NCBI RefSeq assembly: GCF_921293095.1
Contig: NC_060251.1
Coordinates: forward strand, 64,249,585-64,313,584
Reading direction: 5' to 3'
Source of the DNA: Ischnura elegans
Taxonomy: Eukaryota; Arthropoda; Insecta; Odonata; Coenagrionidae
Length of the DNA stretch: 64,000 nucleotides
Part shown: piece by piece, positions 48,790-62,536 of the stretch
Numbering within the stretch: the stretch's first letter is position 1
Layout of the letters: the number at the start of each line of letters is the position of its first letter
The notes under the pieces: generated by a model
What the model was told of the DNA's origin: nothing
The model's input: the letters and a program-made list of their open reading frames with translations, nothing else
Databases searched by the model: none
Position numbers and translations under genes: made by a program

Positions 48790-51700
48790 TTTTAATTGAA
48801 GAGATAAAACTCTGTAATAGGAGAGTATGTGCCTCTAAGTTCTGTCGTTATGAACTGATGAAAAGTTTTTGTTTGCCTTCACACAATTTCTGTTGATGGT
48901 AAATATTGAATTGAATGGATATTGAACCATGGCTTGTGTTGGTTATGTATATAATCGTGAATGTAACTCTGTTATGAGGTTTTTCCTCTTAAATCCATGA
49001 TATCACATATTTTTGCCTTTTAGAAAAAGGAAATGTGAAGGCTATACAAACTAATTTTTTATTGTTCTCAGAACACTTTATTTCCCTTATGTGATGTAAT
49101 CATATGTTTTTAGCAGAAAAAAGACCAATGCATATGTGTGTGTGTTTCATATTTTTAAGGCCCTTGTGCTTATGGAATATGTGTATTATATTCAGTGTCC
49201 CCCCCTCCAGAGAACATATGTGTATTGAAACATTTTATCTGACTGAAGTTTGAAAAAAGTTGGGATTCTTAAGTGTACCTAGGATCAATAACTTCTAAAA
49301 CTGACTATAACTGTCATTTCATGCCAGCAGTATTAACGATATGATCAGTCAAATGTTAATGGCAATAGTGACATAAATATAATATTTGATTTTTTTAAGA
49401 AAAAATATTCAAAGGAATTTTGGCAAGAAAGAAAATTTAAATGCTTGGAAATTTGTTGAGGGTATGTCATCTAAAGAAGTCATTGCTTTTTGAGATTGGG
49501 TAGTGTCTTAAGATCTCCAGAATTCATTAATATAACACTTCACTTGGTAGGTGCATTTGTACAATAGCACTAATTGGTCTTATGGCTCCTTTCCAGCGAA
49601 GAAATTTTGGCTGTATTATGTCACTATTGATTGTCCAGCTATTTAGCTATGAGCCTGTGTTCATACACTTAGTTTTTTTCTAAGATAAATATAATTAGCC
49701 GCATTGTATTACTATATCCAGGATATAATATGATATCCAAGGCGTGAAGAAGACAGGTTTCTCTAAAATGCCCTGTCAAGATAGTTTATCCGGACAAATC
49801 CCTCTATACAACTGCTATTCCCTTGTTGTATGCTAAACATATGAATCCTCTCATTCATATTGGTGCTATCTTGGTTAAGTCCTATATGAAGTAATGGGAA
49901 ACCTATTTCTGATGTAATTTTAGTTTATGGGCTTCATTGTGCAGATTAATCGAAAAAATAATAGGATTTGGTAGATCTTCTAATATCAGATTACATTTTC
50001 TGCTATTACCATAAAGCTCTGACCTAGAAAGTTGATCTTTACAGTTTTATCTCAGAATTTAAAAAAATATAATTGCTCACTCATGTCTTAGTTGCTTCAA
50101 TACTCGAGAGGCATTCTTGATGAATCCTGTTGTTAATTTCTCTGAATAAACTTGTTGATAATACTCTAAGGTTGATTCGAGCTTTTTATGACTGAAGTGT
50201 GTGGAAATGCACCCTGAAGTTCATTGTGATGACATTTGCTATTCAAAGGTTGTTTTTTTTTCCAAAGGAACTGGAATATATTATTCTCTTCCCCTCATTT
50301 GAAATGGTCCTCTTATTAGCATCTTGGTAAAGACCTTAAGGTTTTCTTTGAGTTCTTTACAAAATGTAAAAGTAACTCTTGTAATAGAATTTTTGAGTGC
50401 CTTTTCACTTGCCATTAAGAATTGGTCATCAAATCTGTACAACTCATATGAGTTGTGGTGTCTTTACATTTGTTAAGTTTTTGTTTTCTTGTTGTTTCGA
50501 AAATGGATGTCCCTCTGTTAATTAGAACCAAGTGCTCAAGGGCGAAAGAGCTCAGGTGGTTTAGTTATAAGTCAGAAGAGATATGGACTAACGTAGTGCG
50601 TAGTGTTTAATGCAATTGACATGTCTGCAACATTGCATTCAGTAGTATTGTGGGAATGTATTTTGAGGTGATACTTCATGGTTTGAAGGAAAACTCCTGG
50701 CTTGGTCAACCTACTGGATATGATATCTTACAATATCTTGTGTAATTGATACAAATTATAATTTCACTCTAGTGTGAACTGTGTAAAGTCCTTATTGATC
50801 ACAATTTGGAGTCAGGTAGTCCTAGATGGCATGCTGTTTATAATATGCAATGAGGTCAGGCTCCCATCACCCACTGCCAGAAACTGTACTCAAACCTCCA
50901 CTTACTGTTATTTGATCTATGCATTGGTTGTTGTCCATTTAGTGCTCAAAATTGGTAAAAACATGTTATTAATTTGTATCCTAGTCCTTTTTAAATATTG
51001 TCATCTATTTACAATGCCATATTTTATTCCCAGTCATTCTTTATATAAAATCTCTGATTTTATGATGTGCATCAAGAGGTCCTTGATTTAATTGTTGTCA
51101 AGTGTGTCTGGCTGTGCATGAGGACAGTTACCATTGTGAAAGGTGGATATTTTTAATGTTTTTGAGAATGAAAAAAATGATTTTTTTCTATCGTACAATG
51201 CATCATTCGAGTTTATGATTGCATGATACATATGATTTTTTTAAAGGAGAAGTTATTGTATAAAATATTCGTTGGAAAACTGTTCAAATAATGAGTCTCA
51301 TAAAGGTTTCACGATGACCTCGTAAAATGTAGAGTTTAAGGCTTTGCATTTTAGCATAGACAAGCTTATCTAGGAAGTTACCGCAACATATGTTAAATAA
51401 GATACCATTAATGTATCATATGTATTAGTAAATCAGCTAGAATTAAGTTGATTGATGAATTTTGAATGTGGAGCAACTGCAAACAACTTTTTTCTAGCTC
51501 CATTAAAAATTTTTACAAATTCAAAGTACATGCCGTAATTGTCTGATTATTGTCCTCCACTAATGTTGAGGCTTCAGCTCCGGGAAAATTTTAAGAAATG
51601 CGTTTGAATATAGTCTTTCCTTTACTTTTACCATGTTCATCTTTGGAAAAAAGGGGGACCATATTCAAGTAAATGTGGTACTTGCATGATAACGGCGCAA

Positions 51701-53600
51701 TTAGAATGATGAAGTATCCTTTCGCCCCAAAATTATCTACCTTTCACATATAGCCCTGAATCGCTAAAAAACTAATTTTCCTGGTTCTCTCTCCTTTTGT
51801 TGAGGGTACTGTAGTACCTAATCTATAAAAGTAATTACTGATGCATGTAATTACTATGCCATGAGGGAATTTTGGCAGCCATAAAAACCAAGTTCGTGTA
51901 CATGGTTCCTTTAATATGGAATATTAGATCAAGAAACTAAAGAACCATTGCACAATACATATCATTTACCCAAATATGGGGTCACAGTAAGCTTGCCTAT
52001 GTTGTAGATTGCCACCAAAACCACAAATTGTACCCAAAACATCCAAAAAATCAATGTCAGTGAACTATATTTTAACCTGCAGTGGTAATCATAGCGAGTG
52101 AAAAAGTTCAATGCATGCATAGTAGATTGCAGCTCATCGGCTTGAATTGTGAGTTATTTGATAAAAAATTGCAAGTTCGCGAATACAATGATATTATTTT
52201 CTGATTTGGCTGGCTGTGATTTATTGGTATTTAGTTTCTCCGGTATGTTATTTTATGATTACTGAAATTTTAATGAGTTTACTCTTAAAATGCTCCGAAG
52301 TAACTGTACCACTCTATCATGAGCATATTAATGCACCTTTGTTATGTTGTGCATAGTGACACTATACTCTTAAATCCTAATTTAGCTGGTGGAAATACTT
52401 GTCCTTGGCTATAATTCCCTCTCTTATGATTGTCATTGCTAGTCACCCGCATCTTTTTAGGAGAACTAGAATCTAGTAATTTGGCGACATTCATGGTAGT
52501 AATTAGGAAGTTATTTGAAAGTAAAGTAATAATAATACATGGCACCCTTCAAAAAAATCCAGGGATCTCTTGCAGCACTATAGTGAAGTTTACTTTAGCA
52601 ACCACTCCAAATGATGGCGTATGTAATCCACATTTTATCCAGCCATCTATTTATAATTTACTGTATTTGTGCTGTTGACTGTGATAATATTACTCATTAT
52701 TTCAGCTTAGTGTTTATTTTTTTGTTAAAAATCAAGATTTTTGTCAGAATATGTATATTTATGAGCATATTTTAAAAAAGGTTAATGTGTCCACATAGAT
52801 GTTTGAACCCTCATATTAAATCCATATTTTTTGAAAGCTATTGATTTTTTATGGACAGAAATGTTATTGTAGTCTGTGATGTTGATGGAGTTAGGTAGGA
52901 AAATATTGGTGTGCTATACTTGGAATGGGATTTGGTTTATGTTCATATTAAACTGGTAAATTGAAGGGTAAAACTTTGTCTTCTCTTCAAAATGTTAAAA
53001 ATAAGGAGCTAATATCAGACTTCATTTGATGTTGTAAATAGTTGCTGTTGGGGTATCATATGCTATATTTATTCCTTGATAGAAACTGATGTGTTTTTAC
53101 ATCTTTATGCTATTACATACTTAAAAAGAATCAGATTTTCGAAAAGAATATCACTGATATTACAAGAAGATTGCTATTGATAACATTCTCTTGTGTATGG
53201 CGAACTATACGAATAATAGTGTATTTTGTATGTCCAAAATTAGAGAGGTTGCACTTAGTTTGATTCCCAGCAGCAATTAATTACATATACTTATTCTCCT
53301 GGTGACATATTATTTCACTATCATATAATATTACTTTTATTCTTGATGCTGAAAACTATTAATAAGTGAAGAAACTCAAGTTTTTTCTTAGAAATACTGG
53401 TGCCCTTTGCACAAGCAGTAATACTCCTCTTCAGATCTTTGTCAAATGGTAATCAAGCTAATATTCATTACATATGTACTGTAAAGTTTTGTGACCAAGT
53501 TTTCTCCTCCTTGGCACTTTGGATTTTGTCTCTGTAATAGAAGAGGAAGTAATGAAATATAAGTAATCTTAAAAAAGAGAAGAATGAAATTTCCTTGTTT
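48790..53600 (+). other. 3' flank / likely 3' UTR of the SLC18B1-type gene
   Basis: AT-rich and free of recognisable coding exons or repeats. Candidate polyadenylation signals on the plus strand include AATAAA at 50145-50150. The true 3' end cannot be placed. The two ORFs of ~80-105 codons in this stretch have no recognisable domain. Confidence 0.4.
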
Positions 53601-55155
53601 TTTTACTTTATTGCATATGCTCCTGCAGTATGTCTGTATAAATACCCAAAAGTTGAACAACTAATTATACTGGCTGCGTGATTAAAGGCAGGCCATCACT
53701 AGCAATACCACACACAAGGACAGAGGTTGTTACTCCTAAAAATGTTACACACCAACAAATATCATTGAGGCTAAAAAAAGGCCCCGGACATTGGCTAGAA
53801 TTTTCAGGTTTCATAAGAAGAATGATTTAAGGTACAAATCCCTCTTCATAAAGTGTCGAGAGAATTCTCTCTCGCCAAAAATAGCTATAAAAAACCACTT
53901 CCCCACTCCTTCTGGTCTTAACTCTTTACGTTTTGGCGCATCAAATATAAAATATGACTTATGCTGAAAATATTGACCTATTTACATAGCTGAAAATGAC
54001 TACTTCCTCAAATTACAATTTGAGAATTCCCACATATATCCTGTGAAAAGGAAGATAAACATCACCTTCTCTTCATTCACATTGAAAACATGAAATTTAT
54101 ATTATTTTGATTTTGTCGCTCAGCCAAGTACAACAACGAGAGGAACTAGACCCGTAAAAGTACCCACATATTTTTCCACTTCTGAATGAGAGCCTACAAA
54201 TGCCATCAATTGGTCCCACATAAAAAAAAAACTAAGTGGCCCTGGAAAGAGTTCTATTTAATACCTGCACACATCTATCTTGAATTCACCATGTCTTATT
54301 ACAAAGAAGAAATTAACACTCCGTACACCAGTGAATGCAGTGTTAACACAGCCGTTTTAGCAGCGCATGATAGTTTGGGCAATCTATCTCCTGCGTGTCC
54401 TGAGTTTATCCTTTGCTTGATGCAAGTTCTATTTGGGAGTCTAGGAAATACTGACATTCACATAACTTCTCGTCACAGCATTAGCATCTTAGTAAAACCC
54501 TGACTAGGTGACTGTCATTGTCTATCAAGAGTTGAGGCATCCAGGGCACACAAATTTGACATTTTTAGACCATCACCATCAAATGACCAAGTATCAACAT
54601 CAAGAGTGGTATGGAATTACCTGTAGCAGAAATCATAGGATTGAAATCATGTGTTCCACCACATTGAAACAAATAGTTGAAAGGTCCCAGGATCATGAGG
54701 CTGAAAGGTAATGGAATGTGGCACTCACTCATGGTCCTTTCCCCAGAAATCAGTCATGTAGGCATCGCAAAATAACAAATAAAAAGCACTGTACAAGAGT
54801 AAAACTAAAAATAATATAACTTGTGAACGATTGCACATAACAAACAGCCTTTCCAAGATAATGATTTGACAATGTTTTTTTTAAGTAAAGAACCTATATT
54901 CATGAAAATATTTCTCTTCTAATAGCAATAAATTTTGCAATATATATTTCAATCTTTGTCCAATTAAAGGGTGACTAGAATACGTAGCATATCCCTGTAC
55001 AAGGGTACAGTTATATAAGGTTAAAATTTTCTGGGATGCTGTTGACTATGGAGTTTGTTGACTTACACAGCACTCATTAATATGTTTTTTCCTTTGCCAG
55101 AAAAGCTATCTCCCACAGCCTCCAGAAATATTCAACTTGACAATCTATGCACACG
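53601..55155 (-). other. hunchback 3' flank / candidate 3' UTR
   Basis: This segment follows the hb stop on the minus strand. An AATAAA (minus) lies at 53607-53612. A Pumilio-type octamer TGTAAATA lies at 53979-53986 (minus), with ATTGTA-containing sequence slightly 5' of it. No GTTGT Box A is placed correctly beside it, so a full nanos response element is not seen. UTR limits are inferred. Confidence 0.4.
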
Positions 55156-57543
55156 TTACGAATGAGATGAACGAGCAATGTGGAGGAAAAAGGATACCTT
55201 GTCATTAGTTTCTTGACCACACATATTGCACTTAAAGGGGTCTTGGTAACCATGGTAACCCATGTGCATCGTGTAAAGCACTACATCACGGAATGCAATG
55301 TCGCAGTAAGGGCAGTGATAATCTTCCTTATCCTCCTTCACCCTGACCACCTTTGTCACCTTTGGCTCCTCGGATGCTGCCATTGTCCTCCTCCTTTTAG
55401 AGGGCGAGTCAACCATGGATTCTTCTTCATCGTTTTCCGAGTGACGAGATTGCCTTTCCTCCTCATCATCCCCAGAACTCCCTCCCTCCTCCATTTCCTC
55501 GCCCCGCTGCAAGTTCCGCGAGATCCTCTCCAGTTTGAAGGCCCTGCCCTTTCGTCTGCTGCTGCCACTGCCCAGCAAGGCCACCCCACCCTTCTGCCTC
55601 TCCTCACCGAGATGGTGCTCCACCGCAGACTGCTGTCTCGGAGTGGACTCTTTGGTCAAGTCCAGCGGCACCCCACCATTTGGGAGTCTTCGCCCCTCTC
55701 TACCGTCATCTCCACCTGAGGGCAATATCGCAGCAGTGTCCCTCATCCCCTCTGCCACAACTTCGTCCTCCCTGCTCACCGCAGTGGGTGCTGGTGGTGA
55801 TGCTGTGGGCTTTACAAGTGGGGTTTGAACTGCCTCCTGGCTCAACCATGGCCTCTGGATGGGTTGGGGTGAAGCTGGGTGATGGACCTGACCCTGGTGG
55901 AGGGTGGCACCACCGTTTGTCACTGCCTGCTGCTGGTAGTGTTGTTGATGATGCATTTGCTGCTGTACATGGGCATGCCATTGCGCCTGGAGCTGCGGGG
56001 GCACGGGACCCCTGAAATGCCCCATCCGGGGGACCACCGCCGTCAGCATGCGGGCCAGGTACTCTTTCAGCCCGGCATCAGTGGCCTGAGCTGGGACAAT
56101 CCCGTTGGCTATCAGGATGGATTGCTGTTGGTGCTGTGGTGGGGGCTGTTGGTGGTGCTGCTGGGCGTGGAGAGGGTTCATGGCCCTCGTAGCACCGACC
56201 TCGGTGCTCGAATCCCTGTTTCCCACATCCCCGTTCGCTGCGTGCACCATCATATGCTCTGCGAAGGCCTCCCGACTGGTCGAGGCGAACTCGCACAAGG
56301 TGCACTTGACTGGTCTGTTGCTGGAGGCGCAAGGGGGCCCGCCGGAAGGCTTTTTGGCCTGCACATCCGGGTGCTCTTCCCTGGCAGGGTGCCACTGCTC
56401 CTCGGCCTCTGCCCTCGGCTGCAGGACCCTGGGCAGGATGGGCCTCGATGTCTGCGGGGTGCTGTAAGCGGACGACGTTATCGTGGAGGCAGGGGCGTAG
56501 TAGCTGCCCGCGCCGTTCGCGTAGGAAGGCGAAGGGGAGGACGGGTAGACCAGCATCGCTTGGAACGGAGCCCCGGAGGACGCTGTTGTGGTGATGACGG
56601 AGGCCGCAGCGGTGACGGCTGGAGGCAGCGTTGTTGTCGGGGCCGGAGGGGACGGGGGACTGTTTGGAGCCCCCGAGACCACCACGGTCTCCTGCACCCC
56701 TTGCTGTTGGTGCACCTTCTTCGATCCCGTCTTGGGGCCGCGCCGGGTGCCGTACACGTCGATCACGGGCAGCGGGTTGGGGGAACCATCCGGGTGCAGC
56801 ACCATCGCCGGCTGGTGGGAGTACTTGCGGAGGTGCAGCTTGAGGCTGTGGCAATACTTGGTGGCGTATCCGCAGTCGGCGCAGCGGTACTGATACACGC
56901 TGGAGTGGCTCTTGAGGTGGGAGTTGAGCATGGACTTGTTGACGCAGGTGTAGGGGCAGTGGGGGCACTTGAAGGGCTTGGAGCCGAAGTGGTTCCTCAG
57001 GTGGTACTCTAGGTGGTGCTTGTATTCGGTGACGAACGGGCACCGGGGGCAGGTCAGCAGCCTCTCGGCTCGGATGTGCATTCGAGAGTGCTCCCAGAAC
57101 TCCAGTTTGGTCAGCGCCACGAAGTCGCACTGCTTGCAGCGGAAGGTCTTGAACTTGCCTTGCGACGTGATCCGTGGCTTGTTCACGTCTCCGCCCGCGT
57201 CGTCCTCGTCGGAGGCGTCGGGGCGCTGGCCTTGGCCGTCACCCTCGGAATACTGCGGCCCGCCGGCGGCGGACTCGGAGTATTGCATGCGGCGGATGTC
57301 GGCCGAGTCCTCGCACTCCTCGGAGTAGCAGCCTTCCGAGTAGGGGGAGCGGGGGCCGTCGTCGCCTTGCCCGCCGCGGTCTCCGCCGCCGCGGCTGCTG
57401 CCTCCGGGGCTGTCCTCCAGGTTGGCGGCGTCCTCTGACTCCCGCTCGGGGGCGCCACCGCTGCCGCTTCCGGGAGATATTCCCGAGTCGTCCCTCGGGT
57501 CGTCATCGCGCTCGGGAGCCTCTTGCTTCACTCGCACGGAACC
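55156..57543 (-). CDS. hb: hunchback, main coding exon (zinc-finger exon)
   Basis: Hunchback is a C2H2 zinc-finger gap-gene transcription factor controlling anteroposterior patterning and neuroblast timing. This terminal exon encodes residues 141-935. A TTCCCAG acceptor precedes GGTTCC at 57543 and joins in phase 0 to the upstream exon. The order is: an acidic Ser/Gly-rich stretch; four contiguous fingers at about residues 276-383 ([70 protein letters not shown]); the A-box-like [16 protein letters not shown]; a fifth isolated finger at about 554-574 ([13 protein letters not shown]); Gln/His-rich stretches; VPLDLTKES (D-box or CtBP-like PLDLT); [13 protein letters not shown] (C-box); and the two C-terminal fingers at 881-935 ([27 protein letters not shown], ending ARSSHS). 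Drosophila Hb has 4+2 fingers, so the central finger is extra. GC content is far higher than in the surroundings. Confidence 0.98.
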   Translation of the reverse strand, partial: GSVRVKQEAPERDDDPRDDSGISPGSGSGGAPERESEDAANLEDSPGGSSRGGGDRGGQGDDGPRSPYSEGCYSEECEDSADIRRMQYSESAAGGPQYSEGDGQGQRPDASDEDDAGGDVNKPRITSQGKFKTFRCKQCDFVALTKLEFWEHSRMHIRAERLLTCPRCPFVTEYKHHLEYHLRNHFGSKPFKCPHCPYTCVNKSMLNSHLKSHSSVYQYRCADCGYATKYCHSLKLHLRKYSHQPAMVLHPDGSPNPLPVIDVYGTRRGPKTGSKKVHQQQGVQETVVVSGAPNSPPSPPAPTTTLPPAVTAAASVITTTASSGAPFQAMLVYPSSPSPSYANGAGSYYAPASTITSSAYSTPQTSRPILPRVLQPRAEAEEQWHPAREEHPDVQAKKPSGGPPCASSNRPVKCTLCEFASTSREAFAEHMMVHAANGDVGNRDSSTEVGATRAMNPLHAQQHHQQPPPQHQQQSILIANGIVPAQATDAGLKEYLARMLTAVVPRMGHFRGPVPPQLQAQWHAHVQQQMHHQQHYQQQAVTNGGATLHQGQVHHPASPQPIQRPWLSQEAVQTPLVKPTASPPAPTAVSREDEVVAEGMRDTAAILPSGGDDGREGRRLPNGGVPLDLTKESTPRQQSAVEHHLGEERQKGGVALLGSGSSRRKGRAFKLERISRNLQRGEEMEEGGSSGDDEEERQSRHSENDEEESMVDSPSKRRRTMAASEEPKVTKVVRVKEDKEDYHCPYCDIAFRDVVLYTMHMGYHGYQDPFKCNMCGQETNDKVSFFLHIARSSHS

Positions 57544-57929
57544 CTGGGAAGGAAAAACGGGAGGGGTTAGAACTCGGTTCAAAGTTGATTCCCTTCAAAC
57601 ATGAATCCGCGTGGAAAAGTAATAATGATCGTGGAAAAGTAATAAATACTCTGCGGCACTTCTACGGCTAGAAAGTTTAGTGAGGTGGAGGACGCCTTGG
57701 TCCTTGGAAAGGGTAATTAAGAAGCGATGTTGACACAACCTCCGACAAGAGCATACATCGAAGACTAGAGATAACAGTGGAAAATTTCGATGGGTAGAAA
57801 AAACGGTGATGTTAAGGGAAATTATCATTCGAGAGGAAAATTAATTTGCGTTAATCAAATCCTGTAAGCAAAAATATATTCAGCCAAATCGTTTGAAAAA
57901 ACTGTTCGAAAAAGAATGGTTGTGTACTT

Positions 57930-58247
57930 CAGGGGCTCAGCTAGAAATTAAGTCTAGGTGGTTTTAGGCGCAACTAATACTGAAGGGTCTGGGGGGTATG
58001 GAATACCCGCCAGGGTAAGCGGGAGGTGCTTGGGCCCTCCCCAAGAAATTTTTTATGATGAATGGTTAAAAAATGGTCAGTTTTACGGCTATGTGAATAC
58101 TTCGATGTTTTTTCTGTGAGTCATCCGTCCCCCTAATATTAATTACAAAATTTGTCATATTAAAATATTTTATAAAAAATTCTCTAAGCTCTGGTGTTGG
58201 GGGGTAGGGGGGTTATCCCCCAAAACTTCCACCTCGCTGCGCCTCTG
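57930..58247. mobile_element. hAT-type MITE in hunchback intron
   Basis: Ends CAGGGGCTCAGCTAG and CTCGCTGCGCCTCTG are imperfect inverted repeats. The flanks GTGTACTT and GTGTAGTT (57922-57929, 58248-58255) match at 7 of 8 positions. It is 318 bp, non-coding, with G-rich tracts. Confidence 0.7.
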
Positions 58248-61200
58248 GTGTAGTTAAATACAATATTTTGGCTTGAGGTAAAGCAAGAGATATCGCCGCC
58301 AAGTGAAAGGAAAGTGAGGAAAGCAGATAGCTCTTTTTCGGTCAATTATTAGTTAATATACCTCCGTGGACGCGCAGAAATTGAGATGAATATTCGAAGA
58401 TGAAACAGTACAACAAAGGAGGGAATTTTGACCCATATACTATTTTTTAATCATTAAAAACCTATTTTATTCCAACAATCTTAATTTTGATGGGAAACAC
58501 CTCGAATTCTGTTTGTCCAAGCGTTGAAAAAAAATATTAAAAGTGTTACGTAATGGTTAAATCGACGTATTACCCCAATCTCTGAATACTAAGACACGGA
58601 CAGCCCGAAATGGGGATGCCTCGTGTCTTTGACGCTTCAAATATGAATGATAATGAGGGGGGAAAAGGATTAAAATCTCTTTCGTCGCAATTTCACGCAA
58701 ATCGTTTCATTTTCTTAGCTAACATATCCATATTCCATTTACTTTTTGCATGATATAGATGTGGCCATGACGATTATTAATTTAATCACTTATGACTTCA
58801 CGAATATGCAAAAAATCGACATTTAAAAAATATATTGTTGTTTATCTAATGTCATTGGTGCACAATAATTTTTAAAGCAACAATTACCACTGCATGCATT
58901 CTCGGTTTATCACTGTACGTGTAGAATAATCATGAACAAAATCGAAAAGAGGAAACTATCATTCTATTCGATTTTTCACCTACCGGGAGTTTTAAAGAGT
59001 AAACATTTTTACTTAACTGTTTTCACCGAAAAAAGGAACGTCTTAGCCTTTTATTCGGCGTTCATGTGGGAGAGGGAGTCGCACCAAATCAGATCCTAAT
59101 AGATACAAGTGTGTACTCTTTTATGTCTAGAGACGATCGGTACTTATTTCGAGCGCAACATGGGGAAATGTCGAGGACAGAAAGCGAAAAAGTGACAGTG
59201 AACGAACGGAAATATCATAATCAATTCGTAATAATCATAATCTAGAAGAAAGGCAGTTGCTAAGGCAATGCTCTGTCGTGGCAAAACACGCTTCACTGAA
59301 AGAGAGAAGTGGGCGAAAAAGTAAATACTGGTGAAAGCGTTGAAATGGAAACCTCTAATAAGAAGTTTCAATCCCTAATGAGTCCAATATGCAACCCTTA
59401 ACCTTCTAATATACTTGAATACGTGACGCAGCTAAAAGTAAGTATATATTTTCAGAATATCTCTCAATAACCTTTCCAGGAACTAATATAATATATTTTA
59501 TTCTGGGATAATTTGAACTTTGAAGGGATCTCAGTTATTCCTAACGTGCTGCGGGAGCGTGAGGGATTTGGAATCAACGAATATCCAACCACGAAAGACA
59601 TGAGTGCAGTGTAAATGCAGCTCATTAATGAAGAAGCTAAATCATGCGCCTGGGATAAATGACCTTCTCGGTGGCGTTTGGGAATGGCAATGGTGCTTAA
59701 ATAATCATGAAAGAACGAGACCGAGGTGAATAAAAAAATAAATTCTAGAAGAAAATCAAGGGCCCTCATTTGAGTACTTATCCCCGACGTTGACATGAAT
59801 GAAACACATCAAAAAGGTAGCATTTCCAAACTCTACAGCAAAGAACATTTCAGCAAATGAATAAAAAACATGCCTACCATGGGTGTTGAGGATGATCTAT
59901 TGCTCCGGGCGATAAAGAAGCTATTCGACGTGAAATCCTTTCAACGGTAGGAGGCAGCAGAAAAAAGGAATTCCTTCCTTGGAATGCATGCACCATATAA
60001 CAGTTGGGAAAGAACTGAGCTATAAATTCGTCACACTAACCCAAAAACGCGATTGTTGAGTTTTACCTCCAAAATAAAAAGGCAACGCTTATCACAACAA
60101 TGTATTATCATAATGGAGTCCGAATAATATTCAGTGCAATCTGCAATAAAAATAAAAGGTGATGGGAGATGGGTTAATTTGCACGGAGAGGCAGCAATCG
60201 CGTTGATTTTTTTCTATGTATACGCCCTTTCCACGAATCTGCACCGTCACAGACAGTGGCTGGAGCCAAGCGAGTTCAGCTTCAGTTCTGCGAAAATTAG
60301 AAGTCTAGCGGACGGCTAGCCTCTCTGGCGCCAGCGAAATATCCAGCCAAACACGGATTAAAGTTAATGTCTAGGTGTAATTACCTTGGCACGTGTGATT
60401 TAAGGCGAGGAATTCACGAGCCCTTGCATTGTAATTTAATTTTTCAGCGTGAAGCTAGTTCAACTTGACAATAACAAAAGGTCCCCTCGCAGAACTCGGA
60501 CGGTATTATCTATTTGCTGGATTATTACTGGCATAAAAATAAAATTCAGTCCAACTTCAACTCGAGAAAACGGTCGTGTTTCTCTGATTAGACAACACGT
60601 GTTTGATAAGATCCTTAGAATCACGGACAATATAATGGCGTAGCGAGGCTCCGGGCCCCCCTCCCCCGGAATATAAAATCACAATTACTTTGCCTCATAA
60701 AAAAACGAGATTGGAAATAAAGGAATAAAACTTTGCAAGGTTCACTATCAATTTACAAAAGATTTCTTTGAAAAATGAATAATTTTCAGTTGTGAAACGT
60801 GTTAAAATTAGTTTAAAACCCTGTACTTAAAATAGTACCCCGTTTTTCAAATATTACCCCCCGTTACCTGAAAAAATGCCTTGTTACCACACTGACCACG
60901 TAGTCCTCGTTTGATTTAAGGCCGTTTTCACGAGGCACACTAATGCGTAGGTTAGAACTGCATTCATTTCTTATTATGGTGTACAATTACGCGAATGCAC
61001 GAACGAAATGAGAACAGGGACTGTTCACTTCCATGCATTCCCACATTCGTGGAAATCCCACATTCCCTCACCGCTTTACAAATTTTATTCATCATTACTC
61101 ACCACAACTTGTAATTCATGAATGCAACACTAATTCAGAAGTGGTTACCATGGAAATGTTCTATTGTCGGAACTACGGAAAATTGAGTGATTTAGGTTCT

Positions 61201-61365
61201 CAAAAGACAAGTGTCAAGAAAAAATATTAACACGAAACATTCAATTGTGAAAAGCGCCTTTTATCCTTCAACTCATTTAGCCAACCTTAAAATGATTTTA
61301 TTTCTTTCAATGGATCATATTTCATGAAATACTTGAAATATTAGTTCTTTAAGCAAGGACGGATC

Positions 61366-61630
61366 CACGATTTTTTCACGAGGGGGGGGGGGGGGCGGGA
61401 GGGGCGGAAAACTACGTACAACAATTAACCTATGAAGTATACTATTAATTTTAATATAAAAGTTATAAATATTTAGAAATGTTATATTTATGTAAATATT
61501 TATAACTTTTATATTAAAATATAAAATAAATTAATATTTGTATTAGAAGTATCAACTATTTTTTAAGCGTCTGGGGGGCGGATTTATAGGGGAAACGTGG
61601 CCCCATAACCCCCCTAACTCCGCCTATGTC
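61366..61630. repeat. G-rich repeat relic with internal 28-bp-arm hairpin
   Basis: GGACGGATCCACG at the left and complementary-looking AACTCCGCCTATG at the right bound a unit with a run of about 14 G at 61,381 and GGCCCCATAACCCCCC near the right end. Inside, 61448-61475 and 61493-61520 are perfect 28-bp inverted repeats (ATTTTAATATAAAAGTTATA). Confidence 0.6.
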
Positions 61631-61689
61631 TTTAAGTACATTATGGATGCTTTAACATTGTTACACTTCCAAAATATATGTATTGTTCC

Positions 61690-61936
61690 CAGTGGTGTCA
61701 TGGTGCCGGAACGCCGTTTCGGCAATGGTTAGCAAAAGACACAATAGTCAAATAACACTTTCACCAATTTTGTTGCCGCAAAATTTCTCATTTTTGCATT
61801 CGTTAGCAAAACAAAGAAATAGTAATAAAATGTAAATAATGATTTAAAATACATAAAAAAATAGAGTAATATTTCACTTCTAAAGAAAGTTAAGGAAGTG
61901 CGTTCCGGCACTGCTAATTACGCCATGACGTCACTG
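61690..61936. mobile_element. hAT-type MITE with 8-bp target duplication ATTGTTCC
   Basis: Starts CAGTGGTGTCATGGTGCCGG and ends CGCCATGACGTCACTG, flanked exactly by ATTGTTCC (61682-61689, 61937-61944). It is 247 bp; internal GTTCCGGCACTG/GTGCCGGAACG form the longer TIR. Confidence 0.92.
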
Positions 61937-62028
61937 ATTGTTCCCCTAAATAGTGCTAAAATGATGAAAATCTGATGACGAGCTACACTCGACATTGCGC
62001 GATTTGGCACCGGAAGTTCACGACGAAC

Positions 62029-62055
62029 TATAATAATAATAATAATAATAAATAA
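62029..62055 (+). repeat. AAT trinucleotide microsatellite
   Basis: A run of about eight TAATAA-type units in the hunchback intron. Confidence 0.8.
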
Positions 62056-62536
62056 TTTTATTACTCCACACACAAATTACATGAAAATAGCAAAATTGAG
62101 TAATTTTAGGTAGCCGCGAAGGATAACCTGTTTGAGGCTACCATCCAAAATAATAATACATTATGCTTTAAATATAGTGTAGCTCATTTTGTGTTACCTT
62201 GATAATCTATACTAACAAAGCTTAAGTGCGTACATGAAAAAAAAACAACTAAAGAAGCATTTATAATTCGTTTACATCAATATTTTATAAAAATATTTGT
62301 TCTACACTTCCTTTTGTGAGAAGCCAAGAATGTGCATTTTGCAAAAACTTTTTCAAAGACTTTGAAATAAAGCATGACTGGGGTAACAAATTAAAAACCT
62401 TTGGTCCTACGTACAAAGAACATCTTTTAAACAAAGTCAAATATGGTTGAAATCTAGACTCTTCATTTCAGCGCAGCGGGTTAATTCATTCATCAGTACA
62501 TCAACAGTACTTAAACGTGACAGTTGGTGTGCTCAC

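Larger units (their letters stand above)
57544..62536. other. hunchback intron between the two coding exons
   Basis: A 5-kb AT-rich intron with several repeats (listed separately). The stretch 58,256-61,365 holds no recognised coding sequence or paired repeat ends. At 60,640-60,680 and 61,380-61,400 there are C/G homopolymer-rich patches. Cis-regulatory modules are plausible here but none can be shown from the sequence alone. Confidence 0.6.

Noticed and set aside
50774-51091. 105-codon ORF in the transporter 3' flank
   Set aside because: Hydrophobic but compositionally like translated AT-rich DNA; no similarity recognised.
54186-54503. 105-codon ORF between the transporter and hunchback
   Set aside because: No domain, no splice or start context, and low-complexity AT-rich surroundings; most likely chance within the 3' flanks.
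55879-57012. 377-codon open frame on the plus strand opposite hunchback
   Set aside because: It is the antisense shadow of the GC-rich hb zinc-finger exon; the hb frame has unmistakable fingers and this one has no domain.
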